Assembly: GCA_003448685.1 (NCBI GenBank)
Contig: DLXW01000144.1
Location: 4,494 to 12,942, forward strand
Length of the DNA stretch: 8,449 nucleotides
From: Cyanothece sp. UBA12306
GTDB taxonomy: Bacteria; Cyanobacteriota; Cyanobacteriia; Cyanobacteriales; Microcystaceae
Direction: 5' to 3'
Shown here in pieces: positions 1 through 6,516 of the stretch (its first letter is position 1; the number at the start of each line of letters is the position of its first letter). Made by a program: the position numbers and the translations under genes. The notes under the pieces were generated by a model. That model saw nothing but the letters and a program-made list of their open reading frames with translations, did not search any database and was not told where the DNA came from.

Positions 1-344
1 ACCATTACGTTAAGTTGAATCATTTCCAGCTGACGGGACAAGTTTCGCTCTGCAAACGCCCCATAATCTCCAAATCCAGCGTTATTAATCAATAAATCAA
101 CAGTAAAATCTTTTTCTTTGACACAATCATAAACTGCTTTGACTGCCCCTGGTAAGAGTAAATCTTGAACAATGACCTCAACCTGAATTGAGGCTTTGTT
201 TTGTAACCTCTGAGCTAATTGGTATAGTTTATCTTGAGAACGAGCAACTAAAATTAAATTGGTCTGACGGGCTGCTAATTCCTCAGCAAAAGCTGCGCCA
301 ATACCATAAGATGCACCCGTAATTAAAGCTGTTTTGGTTAACAT
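1..344 (-). CDS. Short-chain dehydrogenase/reductase (SDR), N-terminal part only
   Basis: This is the first 114 codons of an NAD(P)-dependent oxidoreductase of the SDR family; the rest lies beyond the left window edge. The start is the ATG whose complement is at 342-344. The protein opens MLTKTALITGASYGIG, which carries the Rossmann-fold dinucleotide-binding motif TGxxxGIG at residues 9-16. Strand beta-2 (NLILVARS) ends in an Arg that often goes with NADP(H) preference. The NNAG motif is near residue 90. The catalytic Ser/Tyr/Lys would lie in the missing half, so activity and substrate cannot be judged. SDRs of this type are usually about 250-265 residues. The gene is divergent from the LptF/LptG-type permease; a TATAAT box on this strand lies 54-59 bp upstream of the start. 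The family call is secure, but the specific reaction is unknown. Confidence 0.9.
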   Translation of the reverse strand, partial: MLTKTALITGASYGIGAAFAEELAARQTNLILVARSQDKLYQLAQRLQNKASIQVEVIVQDLLLPGAVKAVYDCVKEKDFTVDLLINNAGFGDYGAFAERNLSRQLEMIQLNVM

Positions 345-397
345 TACACTAAAATCTACAGAGGATAGTTTTGTTAAGGATTGTAACGCATGATCAA

Positions 398-403
398 ATT
401 ATA
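398..403 (-). promoter_or_regulatory. Possible -10 box for the SDR gene
   Basis: On the minus strand this reads TATAAT, a perfect sigma-70 -10 hexamer. It would start transcription near 391 and give a leader of about 47 nt before the SDR ATG. No convincing -35 hexamer is found at 16-18 bp spacing, so it would have to be an activator-dependent or -10-only promoter. The call rests on motif match and position only. Confidence 0.35.
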
Positions 404-414
404 TGGATTCAAGA

Positions 415-443
415 TTGGCCATAATCGCAGATCTCGATACAGT
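415..443 (+). promoter_or_regulatory. Possible sigma-70 promoter for the LptF/LptG permease gene
   Basis: TTGGCC (415-420, 4/6 match to TTGACA) and TACAGT (438-443, 4/6 match to TATAAT) are separated by exactly 17 bp. The predicted transcription start is near 450, about 34 nt before the ATG at 484. The match is modest and the call depends mostly on spacing and position. Confidence 0.3.
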
Positions 444-483
444 CGGCTAAAAAAGCAACTAACCAATCAATTATCCGTCAAGT

Positions 484-1701
484 ATGAATCAATGGTACTT
501 CCAGGAATCGCCGATGCTGATGAAAGTTGTTAAATCCTTGCCCCACTTTTGGAGATCGTGGCGGTTTCGCTTTTCTCTATCGTTGATGGATCGCTACATT
601 GGAGGCCAACTGATTGCTCCTTTTATTTTTGGGGTAGGATTAGTATCGTCCTTAGGAGTAGCTATTGGTTATTTATCGGATCTAGTCAACAAAGTTGTAG
701 ATTCTAATTTACCTTTAATCAAAGCTTTAGAGATTTTAATCTTAAAGGTTCCCGAATTTACAGCTTATGCCCTACCAATTTCTGTGATGTTGACTACTTT
801 ACTCACCTATGGTCGTTTAAGTAGTGATAGTGAATTAATAGCTTTACGGGCCTGTGGCGTTGGTTTATTCCGTCTGATTACTCCTGCTTTAGTTTTAAGT
901 TTAGTAGTAACAGGAATTACCTTTGTTTTTAGTGAATTAGTAGTTCCAAATGCCAATTATAGAGCTACTTCTATTTTAGTAGAATACTTACAAGAAGAAC
1001 GTGCTTTTTGGCAAAATAAAGATATTTTCTACCCTGATTATCAAGAAATCAAGCTACCTAATGGGGAAACAGTTAAACGACTCAAACATCTGTTTTATGC
1101 TGAACAATTTGATGGACAAAAAATGAAAACCTTGACCATTTTAGAGTGGATAGGGGATAGTCTCAATAAAATTGTGGTTTCTGATTCAGCGACTTGGAAT
1201 GCTAGTCAAGATACTTGGGACTTTTTTAATGGAACTATTTATCAACTGTCTTCTGATGCCTCTTATGCTGATAGTTTTGCTTTTAAACATCGTCAGTTAT
1301 CTTTAACTAAAGCCCCGTTTGAATTTGCTTTGCAAGCTCGTGATCCTTACGAAATGAATATTTTTCAAGCTCAACAATATAGGGATTTACTAAAGATGAT
1401 TGGGGATCAAAAAACTCTGAGAACTTTTGAAGTTAGAATTCAACAAAAGCTCGCTTTTCCTTTTATTTGTTTGGTCTTTGGTTTGGTGGGTTCAGTATTA
1501 GGTGGAAGACCACAACAAATGAGTCGGGCAACTAGTTTTGGATTGAGTGTGATTATTATTTTTACCTATTATGTTTTAGGATTTTTGATCGGGAGTTTAG
1601 GATTAATGGGTTTAATTTCTCCATTGATGGCAGCCTGGTTACCCAATTTTATCGGACTAGGACTAGGGGGATGGTTATTACATCACTTTTCTAAATTGTA
1701 A
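484..1701 (+). CDS. LptF/LptG (YjgP/YjgQ) family lipopolysaccharide export permease
   Basis: Inner-membrane subunit of the ABC exporter that extracts lipopolysaccharide and hands it to the periplasmic Lpt bridge. The 405 residues show the family layout. Three helices come first (about 44-64, 92-110 and 131-151), then a soluble periplasmic domain of about 130 residues (160-290, the beta-jellyroll position), then three helices (about 322-340, 350-370 and 380-400). The stretch DSELIALRACG (115-125) between helices 2 and 3 is the family's conserved cytoplasmic coupling-helix region, which contacts the LptB ATPase. I recall cyanobacteria usually having one such protein rather than separate LptF and LptG. 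No lptB or lptA is adjacent here. The start is uncertain: ATG 484 has no Shine-Dalgarno, whereas ATG 514 has AGGA at 503-506 seven bases upstream and would shorten the protein by ten non-conserved residues. It stands alone, divergent from the SDR gene. Confidence 0.93.
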   Translation: MNQWYFQESPMLMKVVKSLPHFWRSWRFRFSLSLMDRYIGGQLIAPFIFGVGLVSSLGVAIGYLSDLVNKVVDSNLPLIKALEILILKVPEFTAYALPISVMLTTLLTYGRLSSDSELIALRACGVGLFRLITPALVLSLVVTGITFVFSELVVPNANYRATSILVEYLQEERAFWQNKDIFYPDYQEIKLPNGETVKRLKHLFYAEQFDGQKMKTLTILEWIGDSLNKIVVSDSATWNASQDTWDFFNGTIYQLSSDASYADSFAFKHRQLSLTKAPFEFALQARDPYEMNIFQAQQYRDLLKMIGDQKTLRTFEVRIQQKLAFPFICLVFGLVGSVLGGRPQQMSRATSFGLSVIIIFTYYVLGFLIGSLGLMGLISPLMAAWLPNFIGLGLGGWLLHHFSKL

Positions 1702-1783
1702 CCATCAATGTTAGAGATCACCCTTAAAAAATCAAAAATCACTAAGCTTTGTTAATAGAATCACTAAAAAGAGGAAGCTTTCA

Positions 1784-1792
1784 TGGGATAAT
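1784..1792 (+). promoter_or_regulatory. Possible extended -10 promoter for malQ
   Basis: TGGGATAAT fits the extended -10 pattern TGn followed by a 5/6 match to TATAAT. Transcription would start near 1799, giving a leader of about 35 nt before the ATG at 1834. That position would exclude the in-frame TTG at 1798 as start. No -35 box is apparent. Confidence 0.35.
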
Positions 1793-1833
1793 ACAGGTTG
1801 GTTGTGTACGCGGGATACAAGGCGAAGCAATTC

Positions 1834-3336
1834 ATGACATTTTTTCAACGAGCCAGTGGAATTTTATTACATCCAACCTCTTTACCCAGTCGCTTCGGCA
1901 TAGGTGACTTAGGAGGTGGAGCCTATCGCTTCATTGATTTTTTAGCTCAAAGTGGCCAAAATATTTGGCAAATACTACCCCTCGGTCCTACGGGGTACGG
2001 CAATTCTCCCTATCTATGCTATTCCTCTGTAGCAGGCAATCCTCTCTTGATTAGCCCTGATATCTTACATGGGGACGGATTATTAACACAAGACGATTTA
2101 AACTCAGTTGGCGATTTCTCGCCAGATTATGTCGATTATGACCGAGTGATTCCTAGTAAATTTGACCTGTTAAAAAAAGCTAGTGGTAACTTTAAAAATA
2201 ATGCCTCGCAAAACTTAAAAGAAGCCTTTGAAGTTTTTTGCGATCGCCACTCTTCCTGGTTAGATGATTACGCTTTGTTTATGTCTCTCCATGATGTTCA
2301 CCCAGGACAAGCATGGAACCAATGGGAGCCAGATCTTGTTAATCGTCAGCCGGAAGCCCTGAAAAATTGGACAGAACGCCTCGATGAAAATATCTTTTTC
2401 CATAAATTCCTACAGTTTGAATTTAGTCGTCAATGGCAAAATGTCAAAAAATACGCCAATGACTGTAGAATCAAGATTCTTGGAGATATTCCTATTTACG
2501 TGGCCTATGATAGCGCTGATGTTTGGGCTAACACCGAAATGTTTTGTCTAGATCCAAACACCAAAGAAGCAGCTCTAATGGCGGGAGTGCCTCCTGATTA
2601 TTTTAGCGAGACTGGACAACTTTGGGGAAATCCCGTCTATAATTGGCCAAAACACCAAGAAACCAATTTTCAATGGTGGATAGAACGTTTTAAAGGAACC
2701 CTCGAAAATGTAGATATCTTCCGCATTGATCATTTTCGTGCTTTCGATGCCTATTGGGCAGTTCCTCAAGGAGAAAGCACAGCTATTAACGGTCAATGGT
2801 TAAAAGCTCCAGGAAGGGAGTTTTTTGAGCGTCTTAAGCAAGATTTAGGAGAATTACCCATTGTAGCTGAAGATTTAGGGGTAATTACCCCAGAGGTAGA
2901 AGCATTACGGGATGACTTTAACTTTCCAGGGATGAAAATCCTGCATTTTGCTTTTGACAGCGATCGCGCGAATCCGTTCCTTCCCTACAATTATGTTGAT
3001 AATTGTGTAGTTTATACCGGAACCCACGACAACAATACAACAGTGGGATGGTTTTACGGACGAAATGATCAAGAAAAAGGCAGGGTAACTGATTATTTAG
3101 GTTGTGTTTCCCACGAAGGTATTCATTGGACTCTAATTCGGTTAGCTATGGGTTCGATCGCTAATCAAGCTATTTTTCCTTTACAAGATTTATTAGGGTT
3201 AAATGAATCAGGACGGATGAATACTCCTGGAGTAGCAGAAGGTAATTGGCAATGGCGATATCGTTCGGAAGTTTTGAACCAAGACTTAATTAATCATCTC
3301 AGGTTTGTTACCGAACTCTACGGACGCCTCATTTAA
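1834..3336 (+). CDS. malQ: 4-alpha-glucanotransferase (amylomaltase, disproportionating enzyme, GH77)
   Basis: Cytoplasmic GH77 enzyme that transfers alpha-1,4-glucan segments between malto-oligosaccharides, acting in glycogen breakdown and oligosaccharide recycling. It is 500 residues from ATG 1834, the usual length for the compact bacterial type. The catalytic triad is recognisable: the nucleophile Asp in RIDHFR (about residue 299), the acid/base Glu in VAEDLG (about 346) and the transition-state-stabilising Asp in GTHDN (about 399). The N-terminal SGILLHPTSLPS and GYGNSPY segments and the GDIPIYVAYDSADVW block are also characteristic. The frame stays open upstream to a TTG at 1798, but the added 12 residues do not look like family sequence, and a likely promoter overlaps that codon. 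The usual RIDHFRGF reads RIDHFRAF here, a conservative change beside the active site. A hairpin spans the stop codon, followed by a structured intergenic element. Confidence 0.96.
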   Translation: MTFFQRASGILLHPTSLPSRFGIGDLGGGAYRFIDFLAQSGQNIWQILPLGPTGYGNSPYLCYSSVAGNPLLISPDILHGDGLLTQDDLNSVGDFSPDYVDYDRVIPSKFDLLKKASGNFKNNASQNLKEAFEVFCDRHSSWLDDYALFMSLHDVHPGQAWNQWEPDLVNRQPEALKNWTERLDENIFFHKFLQFEFSRQWQNVKKYANDCRIKILGDIPIYVAYDSADVWANTEMFCLDPNTKEAALMAGVPPDYFSETGQLWGNPVYNWPKHQETNFQWWIERFKGTLENVDIFRIDHFRAFDAYWAVPQGESTAINGQWLKAPGREFFERLKQDLGELPIVAEDLGVITPEVEALRDDFNFPGMKILHFAFDSDRANPFLPYNYVDNCVVYTGTHDNNTTVGWFYGRNDQEKGRVTDYLGCVSHEGIHWTLIRLAMGSIANQAIFPLQDLLGLNESGRMNTPGVAEGNWQWRYRSEVLNQDLINHLRFVTELYGRLI

Positions 3337-3343
3337 AATGAGG
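3327..3343. repeat. Inverted repeat spanning the malQ stop codon
   Basis: CCTCATTT and AAATGAGG form a perfect 8-bp inverted repeat around one central base, with the malQ stop (3334-3336) in the middle. As RNA it could form CCTCAT/ATGAGG with a 5-nt loop. No T-tract follows, so it is not an intrinsic terminator by itself. It also overlaps TAAAAT (3334-3339), a possible -10 element for the structured RNA that follows. Confidence 0.5.
3334..3339 (+). promoter_or_regulatory. Possible -10 element for the candidate small RNA
   Basis: TAAAAT matches TATAAT at 5 of 6 positions and would place a transcription start at about 3346, just before the structured segment. No -35 hexamer is visible at normal spacing. 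The alternative is that the structured segment is simply the 3' untranslated region of malQ mRNA. Confidence 0.25.
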
Positions 3344-3345
3344 TT

Positions 3346-3494
3346 ATCAAGTCCAAGAAAAGCCCTTGGTGGCTTTGAAGACAGTTAACCAGTAACAAAA
3401 TGGAGACTGTAACTTCAATAAGCCACCAAAAGAAATGAGCAATTCTTGGTGACAAGAGCGCTCCTAGCAAGGGCAAGGAGCCTCTGTTTTAATT
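3346..3494 (+). ncRNA. Candidate structured small RNA or 3'-UTR element between malQ and rdgB
   Basis: Three stacked structures are visible. First, 3366-3385 pairs with 3406-3429: all 20 left-arm bases pair, and only two 2-nt bulges (AA 3411-3412, AT 3418-3419) interrupt the right arm, around a 20-nt loop. Second, TCTTG (3444-3448) pairs with CAAGA (3453-3457) around GTGA, a GNRA-type tetraloop. Third, a 10-bp terminator-like hairpin at 3455-3485 precedes GTTTTAATT. Alternative pairings compete: AAAGCC (3359-3364) with GGCTTT (3371-3376) would disrupt the long stem, and the GNRA hairpin shares bases 3455-3457 with the terminator. Only the plus strand ends in a T-tract. No convincing ORF lies inside. 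It could be a free sRNA, a processed malQ 3' UTR, or a cis-regulatory element. I do not recognise it as a named Rfam family; the 5' end is an estimate. Confidence 0.5.
3455..3494 (+). terminator. Rho-independent terminator-like hairpin downstream of malQ
   Basis: AGAGCGCTCCT (3455-3465) pairs with AGGAGCCTCT (3476-3485) to give ten base pairs with one bulged C (3459). The loop is 10 nt, and GTTTTAATT follows immediately. The stem is much more G+C-rich than its surroundings. It would end both malQ read-through transcripts and the candidate small RNA. The T-tract is short and interrupted, so efficiency may be partial. Confidence 0.6.
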
Positions 3495-3553
3495 AGAAGA
3501 AAACCTTTGTCTTATAGTTCCCTTCTGATTTAGTTAAACTCAACTCCAAAAAC

Positions 3554-3568
3554 TATCTTGAAATGCAA
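3554..3568 (+). repeat. 15-bp intergenic repeat, copy 1 (TATCTTGAAATGCAA)
   Basis: TATCTTGAAATGCAA occurs here, upstream of rdgB, and again without mismatch at 6502-6516 just downstream of the SIMPL gene. A 15-bp perfect match between two noncoding gaps is unlikely by chance in 8.4 kb, even in A+T-rich DNA. It may belong to a dispersed genomic repeat family or mark the edge of a rearranged segment. Confidence 0.55.
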
Positions 3569-3625
3569 GGTTTTAGGAATAGAAATCTTGCTCAACATCA
3601 CTAATAGCAATTAGGAATCAGAAAT

Positions 3626-4195
3626 ATGAAAAAACTGATTGTTGCCACGAGTAACTCAGGTAAACTCAAAGAAATGCAAGAATATTTAACTGGATTAGAC
3701 TGGGAACTGCACTTAAAACCAGATAATTTAATAATTGAAGAAACAGGAACAACTTTTATTGAAAATGCTATCATCAAAGCTTCTCAAGTGGCTAAAGCAT
3801 TAAGAGAATGGGCGATCGCCGATGATTCAGGGTTAATGGTAGATGCTCTCAACGGCGCACCTGGGCTTTATTCGGCTAGATATGGTACAACGGATACAGA
3901 ACGAATTGAAAGATTACTCACACAATTAGGAGACAATCAAAAACGTCAAGCACAATTTGTTTGCGCTATTGCGATCGCCCGTCCTGATGGTTCTATTGCT
4001 CTCAAGAGTGAAGGTATTTGTCAAGGAGAAATTCTTGCCAGTCCCAGGGGAAAAGGAGGTTTTGGTTATGATCCGATTTTTTATGTTCCCCAACAGCAAC
4101 AAACCTTTGCTCAAATGCCTCCAGAAGTTAAACAGACAATTAGTCATCGGGGTCAAGCTTTTGCTACTTTATTGCCTCAATTATCTCGATTATAA
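3626..4195 (+). CDS. rdgB: RdgB/HAM1 XTP/dITP diphosphatase
   Basis: Cytoplasmic house-cleaning enzyme that hydrolyses non-canonical purine nucleoside triphosphates (dITP, XTP, ITP) to monophosphate and pyrophosphate, keeping hypoxanthine and xanthine out of DNA and RNA. At 189 residues it has normal length and is complete. Family motifs run in order: TSNSGK at 8-13 (substrate phosphate site), EETGTTFIENA at about 38-48 with a candidate metal-binding Glu, ADDSGL at 65-70 (metal and catalytic Asp), APGLYSARYG at 78-87, GGFGYDPIF at 144-152 and SHRGQA at 173-178. The ATG is preceded by AGGA (3613-3616) at 9-nt spacing, one of the better ribosome sites in the window. Two HIP1 octamers lie inside. 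It is separated from malQ by the structured RNA and terminator, so it probably has its own promoter, which I could not locate. Confidence 0.97.
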   Translation: MKKLIVATSNSGKLKEMQEYLTGLDWELHLKPDNLIIEETGTTFIENAIIKASQVAKALREWAIADDSGLMVDALNGAPGLYSARYGTTDTERIERLLTQLGDNQKRQAQFVCAIAIARPDGSIALKSEGICQGEILASPRGKGGFGYDPIFYVPQQQQTFAQMPPEVKQTISHRGQAFATLLPQLSRL

Positions 4196-4263
4196 TTAGG
4201 TAATGGGCAATAGGAAATAAACAATTTCGCTCTGGTTTTACTTTACTCTAAATTTTAATTAAT
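4196..4263. other. Short gap with degenerate AATTAGG/GGGCAATAGG-like sequence
   Basis: The gap between rdgB and the small membrane protein starts with a run resembling GGTAATGGGCAATAGGAAAT. Degenerate GGTAATGGGCAATAGG-like stretches are, as I recall, common between cyanobacterial genes. A related AATTAGGAATCAGAAAT sits directly before rdgB (3609-3625). No hairpin terminator is seen, so the small gene could be co-transcribed with rdgB. Confidence 0.3.
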
Positions 4264-4509
4264 ATGGATAAAGATACTAAATTTATCTTACTGGTTCTCG
4301 GTCTTCCTGTAGTTGGATTATTATATTGTGGGGGTATTATCGCTCTATTAATGAACTCTCCTTTTGCGAGAAATCATCCTCTAATAATTGGATTTTTCGT
4401 AATGTTTGTTCCCTTTACCACTGCCGCTTTCATCTGGATTAAAGCCTCGGCAAAAGCTTATAAAAAAAATAGTATTATGATGAAATCGCAAGAATTGCAG
4501 AAGGACTAA
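4264..4509 (+). CDS. Small two-helix membrane protein of unknown function
   Basis: I do not recognise this 81-residue protein. A short charged N-terminus (MDKDTK) leads into one hydrophobic helix at about 7-30. A short Pro/Arg/His-containing turn (NSPFARNHP) follows, then a second helix at about 39-59 and a basic, Lys-rich hydrophilic tail (about 60-81). By the positive-inside rule the tail should be cytoplasmic, giving a hairpin with both ends inside. It begins 68 bp after rdgB and ends 88 bp before mltA on the same strand. There is no Shine-Dalgarno sequence before the ATG. It looks real because hydrophobic and charged residues are organised as in a membrane protein, and the frame fills an otherwise empty gap. 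No function is inferred. Confidence 0.65.
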   Translation: MDKDTKFILLVLGLPVVGLLYCGGIIALLMNSPFARNHPLIIGFFVMFVPFTTAAFIWIKASAKAYKKNSIMMKSQELQKD

Positions 4510-4597
4510 AAATACCAGTAAATTTGATTAAATAGTTTTAGTTTTTTGCTTATCTTTCGCTATAGCTAAAGGAAAAAATTTTTAGACCAAATTTTCA

Positions 4598-5761
4598 ATG
4601 AAACAAGCGATCACATTACTTCCTTTAACTATCGGGATAATTTTTAGTATCCCTCAAATCCTTATGGCCGAAAAGCCCCCCTTAATTCCCCTTAATTCCC
4701 AAGAAATTGCAGAACAGTTGGGGGCTGATGGGCAGCTTTGGGGAACTTCCGGGGAAAAAGGCGATAAATGGAATTTAATTCGGGCAATTAGTCTGAGTTT
4801 ACGCTATCTGAAAACCCCCAGCGCTCAAGAAGTTTACGAAAATTATCCCATTGAAGGTATTACCCGCGATCGCGTGAGACGTTCCTTAATACGTTTCCAA
4901 GAATTGCTCAAAACCGCTAAAAGTCCCCAAGACTTACAAGCAGCAGTCCAAAGAGAATTTGTTCTGTATCGGTCAATCGGCCATGATAATCAAGGAACAG
5001 TTCACTTTACGGGGTATTTTGAACCCGTTTATCGAGCAAGTCGCCAACGTACTGCCGAATATTCCTATCCCTTGTACCGTAAACCCCCCAATTTAGAAAA
5101 TTGGCCGACTCCTCACCCTACCCGACAGGAATTAGAAGGAAAAGATGGGTTAGGGAATAACAGTCTTCTTAAAGGCAATGAATTAGTTTGGATGAGCGAT
5201 CGCTTAGAAGCTTATTTGGTTCAGGTTCAAGGATCAGCAAAACTTAAATTAAGCGATGGTAGTACCACGACGATCGGTTATGATGGCAGTACAGATTATC
5301 CATACATCAGTATTGGCAAGGAATTAGTTAATGATGGAGTCTTTAAGTTAGAGGAATTAAGTTTACCAGTTTTAATCGATTATTTACAAAAAAATCCCCC
5401 AGAATTAAGTAATTATTTGCCTCGTAATAACCGCTTTATTTTCTTCCGTGAAACCAACGGGGCCCCAGCACAAGGTAGTATTGGAGTTCGAGTAACAGCA
5501 GAAAGATCCATTGCCACAGATAAATCTATTATGCCCCCTGGAGCCTTAGCTTTGATTCAAACCCCCATTCCCTATCTTACAAAAACGGGAGAAATTGAAA
5601 TTAGGCTAGTTAATCGTTACGTTTTGGATCAGGATACAGGAAGTGCCATTAAAGGGCCAGGAAGGGTAGATATTTTTATGGGAACAGGAAAAACAGCAGG
5701 CGATCGCGCTGGATTAATTAGTCATTCGGGAGCGTTATATTATTTATTATTGAAGAATTAA
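4598..5761 (+). CDS. mltA: Membrane-bound lytic murein transglycosylase A (MltA, GH102)
   Basis: Periplasmic enzyme that cleaves the MurNAc-GlcNAc bond of peptidoglycan and leaves a 1,6-anhydro-MurNAc end, used in wall remodelling and turnover. The 387 residues begin with an N-terminal signal sequence (hydrophobic core about 4-21, probable cleavage after ILMA at 24). No lipobox cysteine is present, so unlike E. coli MltA it is probably not a lipoprotein. The MltA domain covers roughly 110-290, including FTGYFEPVYRAS (137-148) and YLVQVQGSAKL (206-216). The C-terminal 3D domain carries its three Asp residues in DQDTGSAIKG (D346, likely the catalytic acid), RVDIF (D358) and AGDRAG (D369). The SIMPL-domain gene follows 9 bp later, probably in one operon. 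Upstream DNA is A+T-rich with GCTATAGC (4559-4566) but no clear promoter. Confidence 0.95.
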   Translation: MKQAITLLPLTIGIIFSIPQILMAEKPPLIPLNSQEIAEQLGADGQLWGTSGEKGDKWNLIRAISLSLRYLKTPSAQEVYENYPIEGITRDRVRRSLIRFQELLKTAKSPQDLQAAVQREFVLYRSIGHDNQGTVHFTGYFEPVYRASRQRTAEYSYPLYRKPPNLENWPTPHPTRQELEGKDGLGNNSLLKGNELVWMSDRLEAYLVQVQGSAKLKLSDGSTTTIGYDGSTDYPYISIGKELVNDGVFKLEELSLPVLIDYLQKNPPELSNYLPRNNRFIFFRETNGAPAQGSIGVRVTAERSIATDKSIMPPGALALIQTPIPYLTKTGEIEIRLVNRYVLDQDTGSAIKGPGRVDIFMGTGKTAGDRAGLISHSGALYYLLLKN

Positions 5762-5770
5762 CTAAGTAAT

Positions 5771-6499
5771 ATGAAAACAAAACCATTTATTGTATCTGGC
5801 CAAGGTTTTTTTCTCGTATTCGCTATAGCAATTTGTTTAAGTTTATTTTGGATAACCCCAATTATGGCCCAAGAAAACCTATTACGCACCTTAACAGTAA
5901 CAGGAGAAGGTACACAAAGGATTCCCACTACCTTAACAGAAGTCAAACTTGGAGTAGAAATTCAGGGCAAAACAGCAACCGAAGTACAGCAACAAGTGGC
6001 GAAACGGACTTCTGCTGTGGTTAATTTTTTAAGCGAGTGCCAAGTAGAAAGATTACAAACCACTGGCATTCGTCTACAAGCCAATTATCAATACAATAAC
6101 AATGAAAGAAAATTAGTGGGTTATATCGGTACTAATACGGTTAGTTTTCGCCTTCCAACAGAGAAGGTGGGATCTTTATTAGATGAAGCAGTCAAAGCAG
6201 GGGCAACTCGTATTGATGGGGTAAGTTTTACAGCAACTGAGGAAGCAATTGCCGCAGCACAAAAAGAAGCTCTCAGTCAAGCAACAATAGATGCACAACA
6301 ACAGGGAAATACTGTTTTAGAAACTTTAAATTTTAAGGCTAAAGAAGTTGTTAACATTGAAATTAATGGGGCTAACCCACCTCAACCAATGAGAATTCAA
6401 GCACAAGCTATGGCAAGAGTTGCGACGCAAGATAGTACACCTGTAATTGGTGGAGAGCAAACAGTGAAAGCTTCTGTTACTCTACAAATTAGCTATTAG
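5771..6499 (+). CDS. Secreted SIMPL-domain (DUF541) protein
   Basis: A 242-residue exported protein of the SIMPL/DUF541 family, whose members include Brucella BP26 and E. coli YggE. Their biochemical role is unsettled, with links to oxidative stress and to oligomeric periplasmic assemblies. The N-terminus has a hydrophobic core (about 12-28) and a clear cleavage site after IMA at residue 33. The mature part starts with RTLTVTGEGTQRIPTTLTEV, the family's hallmark first strand. The middle contains the RLQANYQY and GYIGTNTVSFRL strands, and an Ala-rich helix containing KEALSQATIDAQQQ precedes the conserved final strand VKASVTLQISY. It starts 9 bp after mltA, so both exported proteins are likely translated from one mRNA. 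No terminator hairpin is obvious behind it. The first codons lack a good ribosome site. Confidence 0.9.
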   Translation: MKTKPFIVSGQGFFLVFAIAICLSLFWITPIMAQENLLRTLTVTGEGTQRIPTTLTEVKLGVEIQGKTATEVQQQVAKRTSAVVNFLSECQVERLQTTGIRLQANYQYNNNERKLVGYIGTNTVSFRLPTEKVGSLLDEAVKAGATRIDGVSFTATEEAIAAAQKEALSQATIDAQQQGNTVLETLNFKAKEVVNIEINGANPPQPMRIQAQAMARVATQDSTPVIGGEQTVKASVTLQISY

Positions 6500-6501
6500 C
6501 A

Positions 6502-6516
6502 TATCTTGAAATGCAA
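6502..6516 (+). repeat. 15-bp intergenic repeat, copy 2 (TATCTTGAAATGCAA)
   Basis: Exact copy of 3554-3568, three bases after the SIMPL stop codon. Its last nine bases (GAAATGCAA, 6508-6516) recur in inverted orientation at 7126-7134, so the sulfotransferase fragment at 6785-7120 lies between an inverted pair. A short terminal inverted repeat of a decayed element is possible but not shown. Confidence 0.5.

Noticed and set aside
2575..2796. Minus-strand 73-codon frame within malQ
   Set aside because: It lies entirely inside conserved malQ sequence, including the catalytic RIDHFR region, and its translation has no recognisable features. It is a shadow frame.
3327..3343. Hairpin at the malQ stop considered as a terminator
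   Set aside because: It is only a 6-8 bp, A+T-rich stem with no T-tract after it; the GC-rich hairpin at 3455-3485 is a much better terminator.
3926..4199. Frames of 76 and 80 codons overlapping rdgB on both strands
   Set aside because: rdgB motifs (GGFGYDPIF, SHRG) cover the same bases in the correct frame, so these are shadows.
4678..4700. CCCCTTAATT direct repeat near the start of mltA
   Set aside because: It is in frame within the Pro-rich linker after the signal peptide (PPLIPLNS) and needs no other explanation.
5758..6024. Minus-strand 62-codon and plus-strand 63-codon frames over the start of the SIMPL gene
   Set aside because: They overlap the signal peptide and first strands of a clear SIMPL protein and show no domain or signal features.
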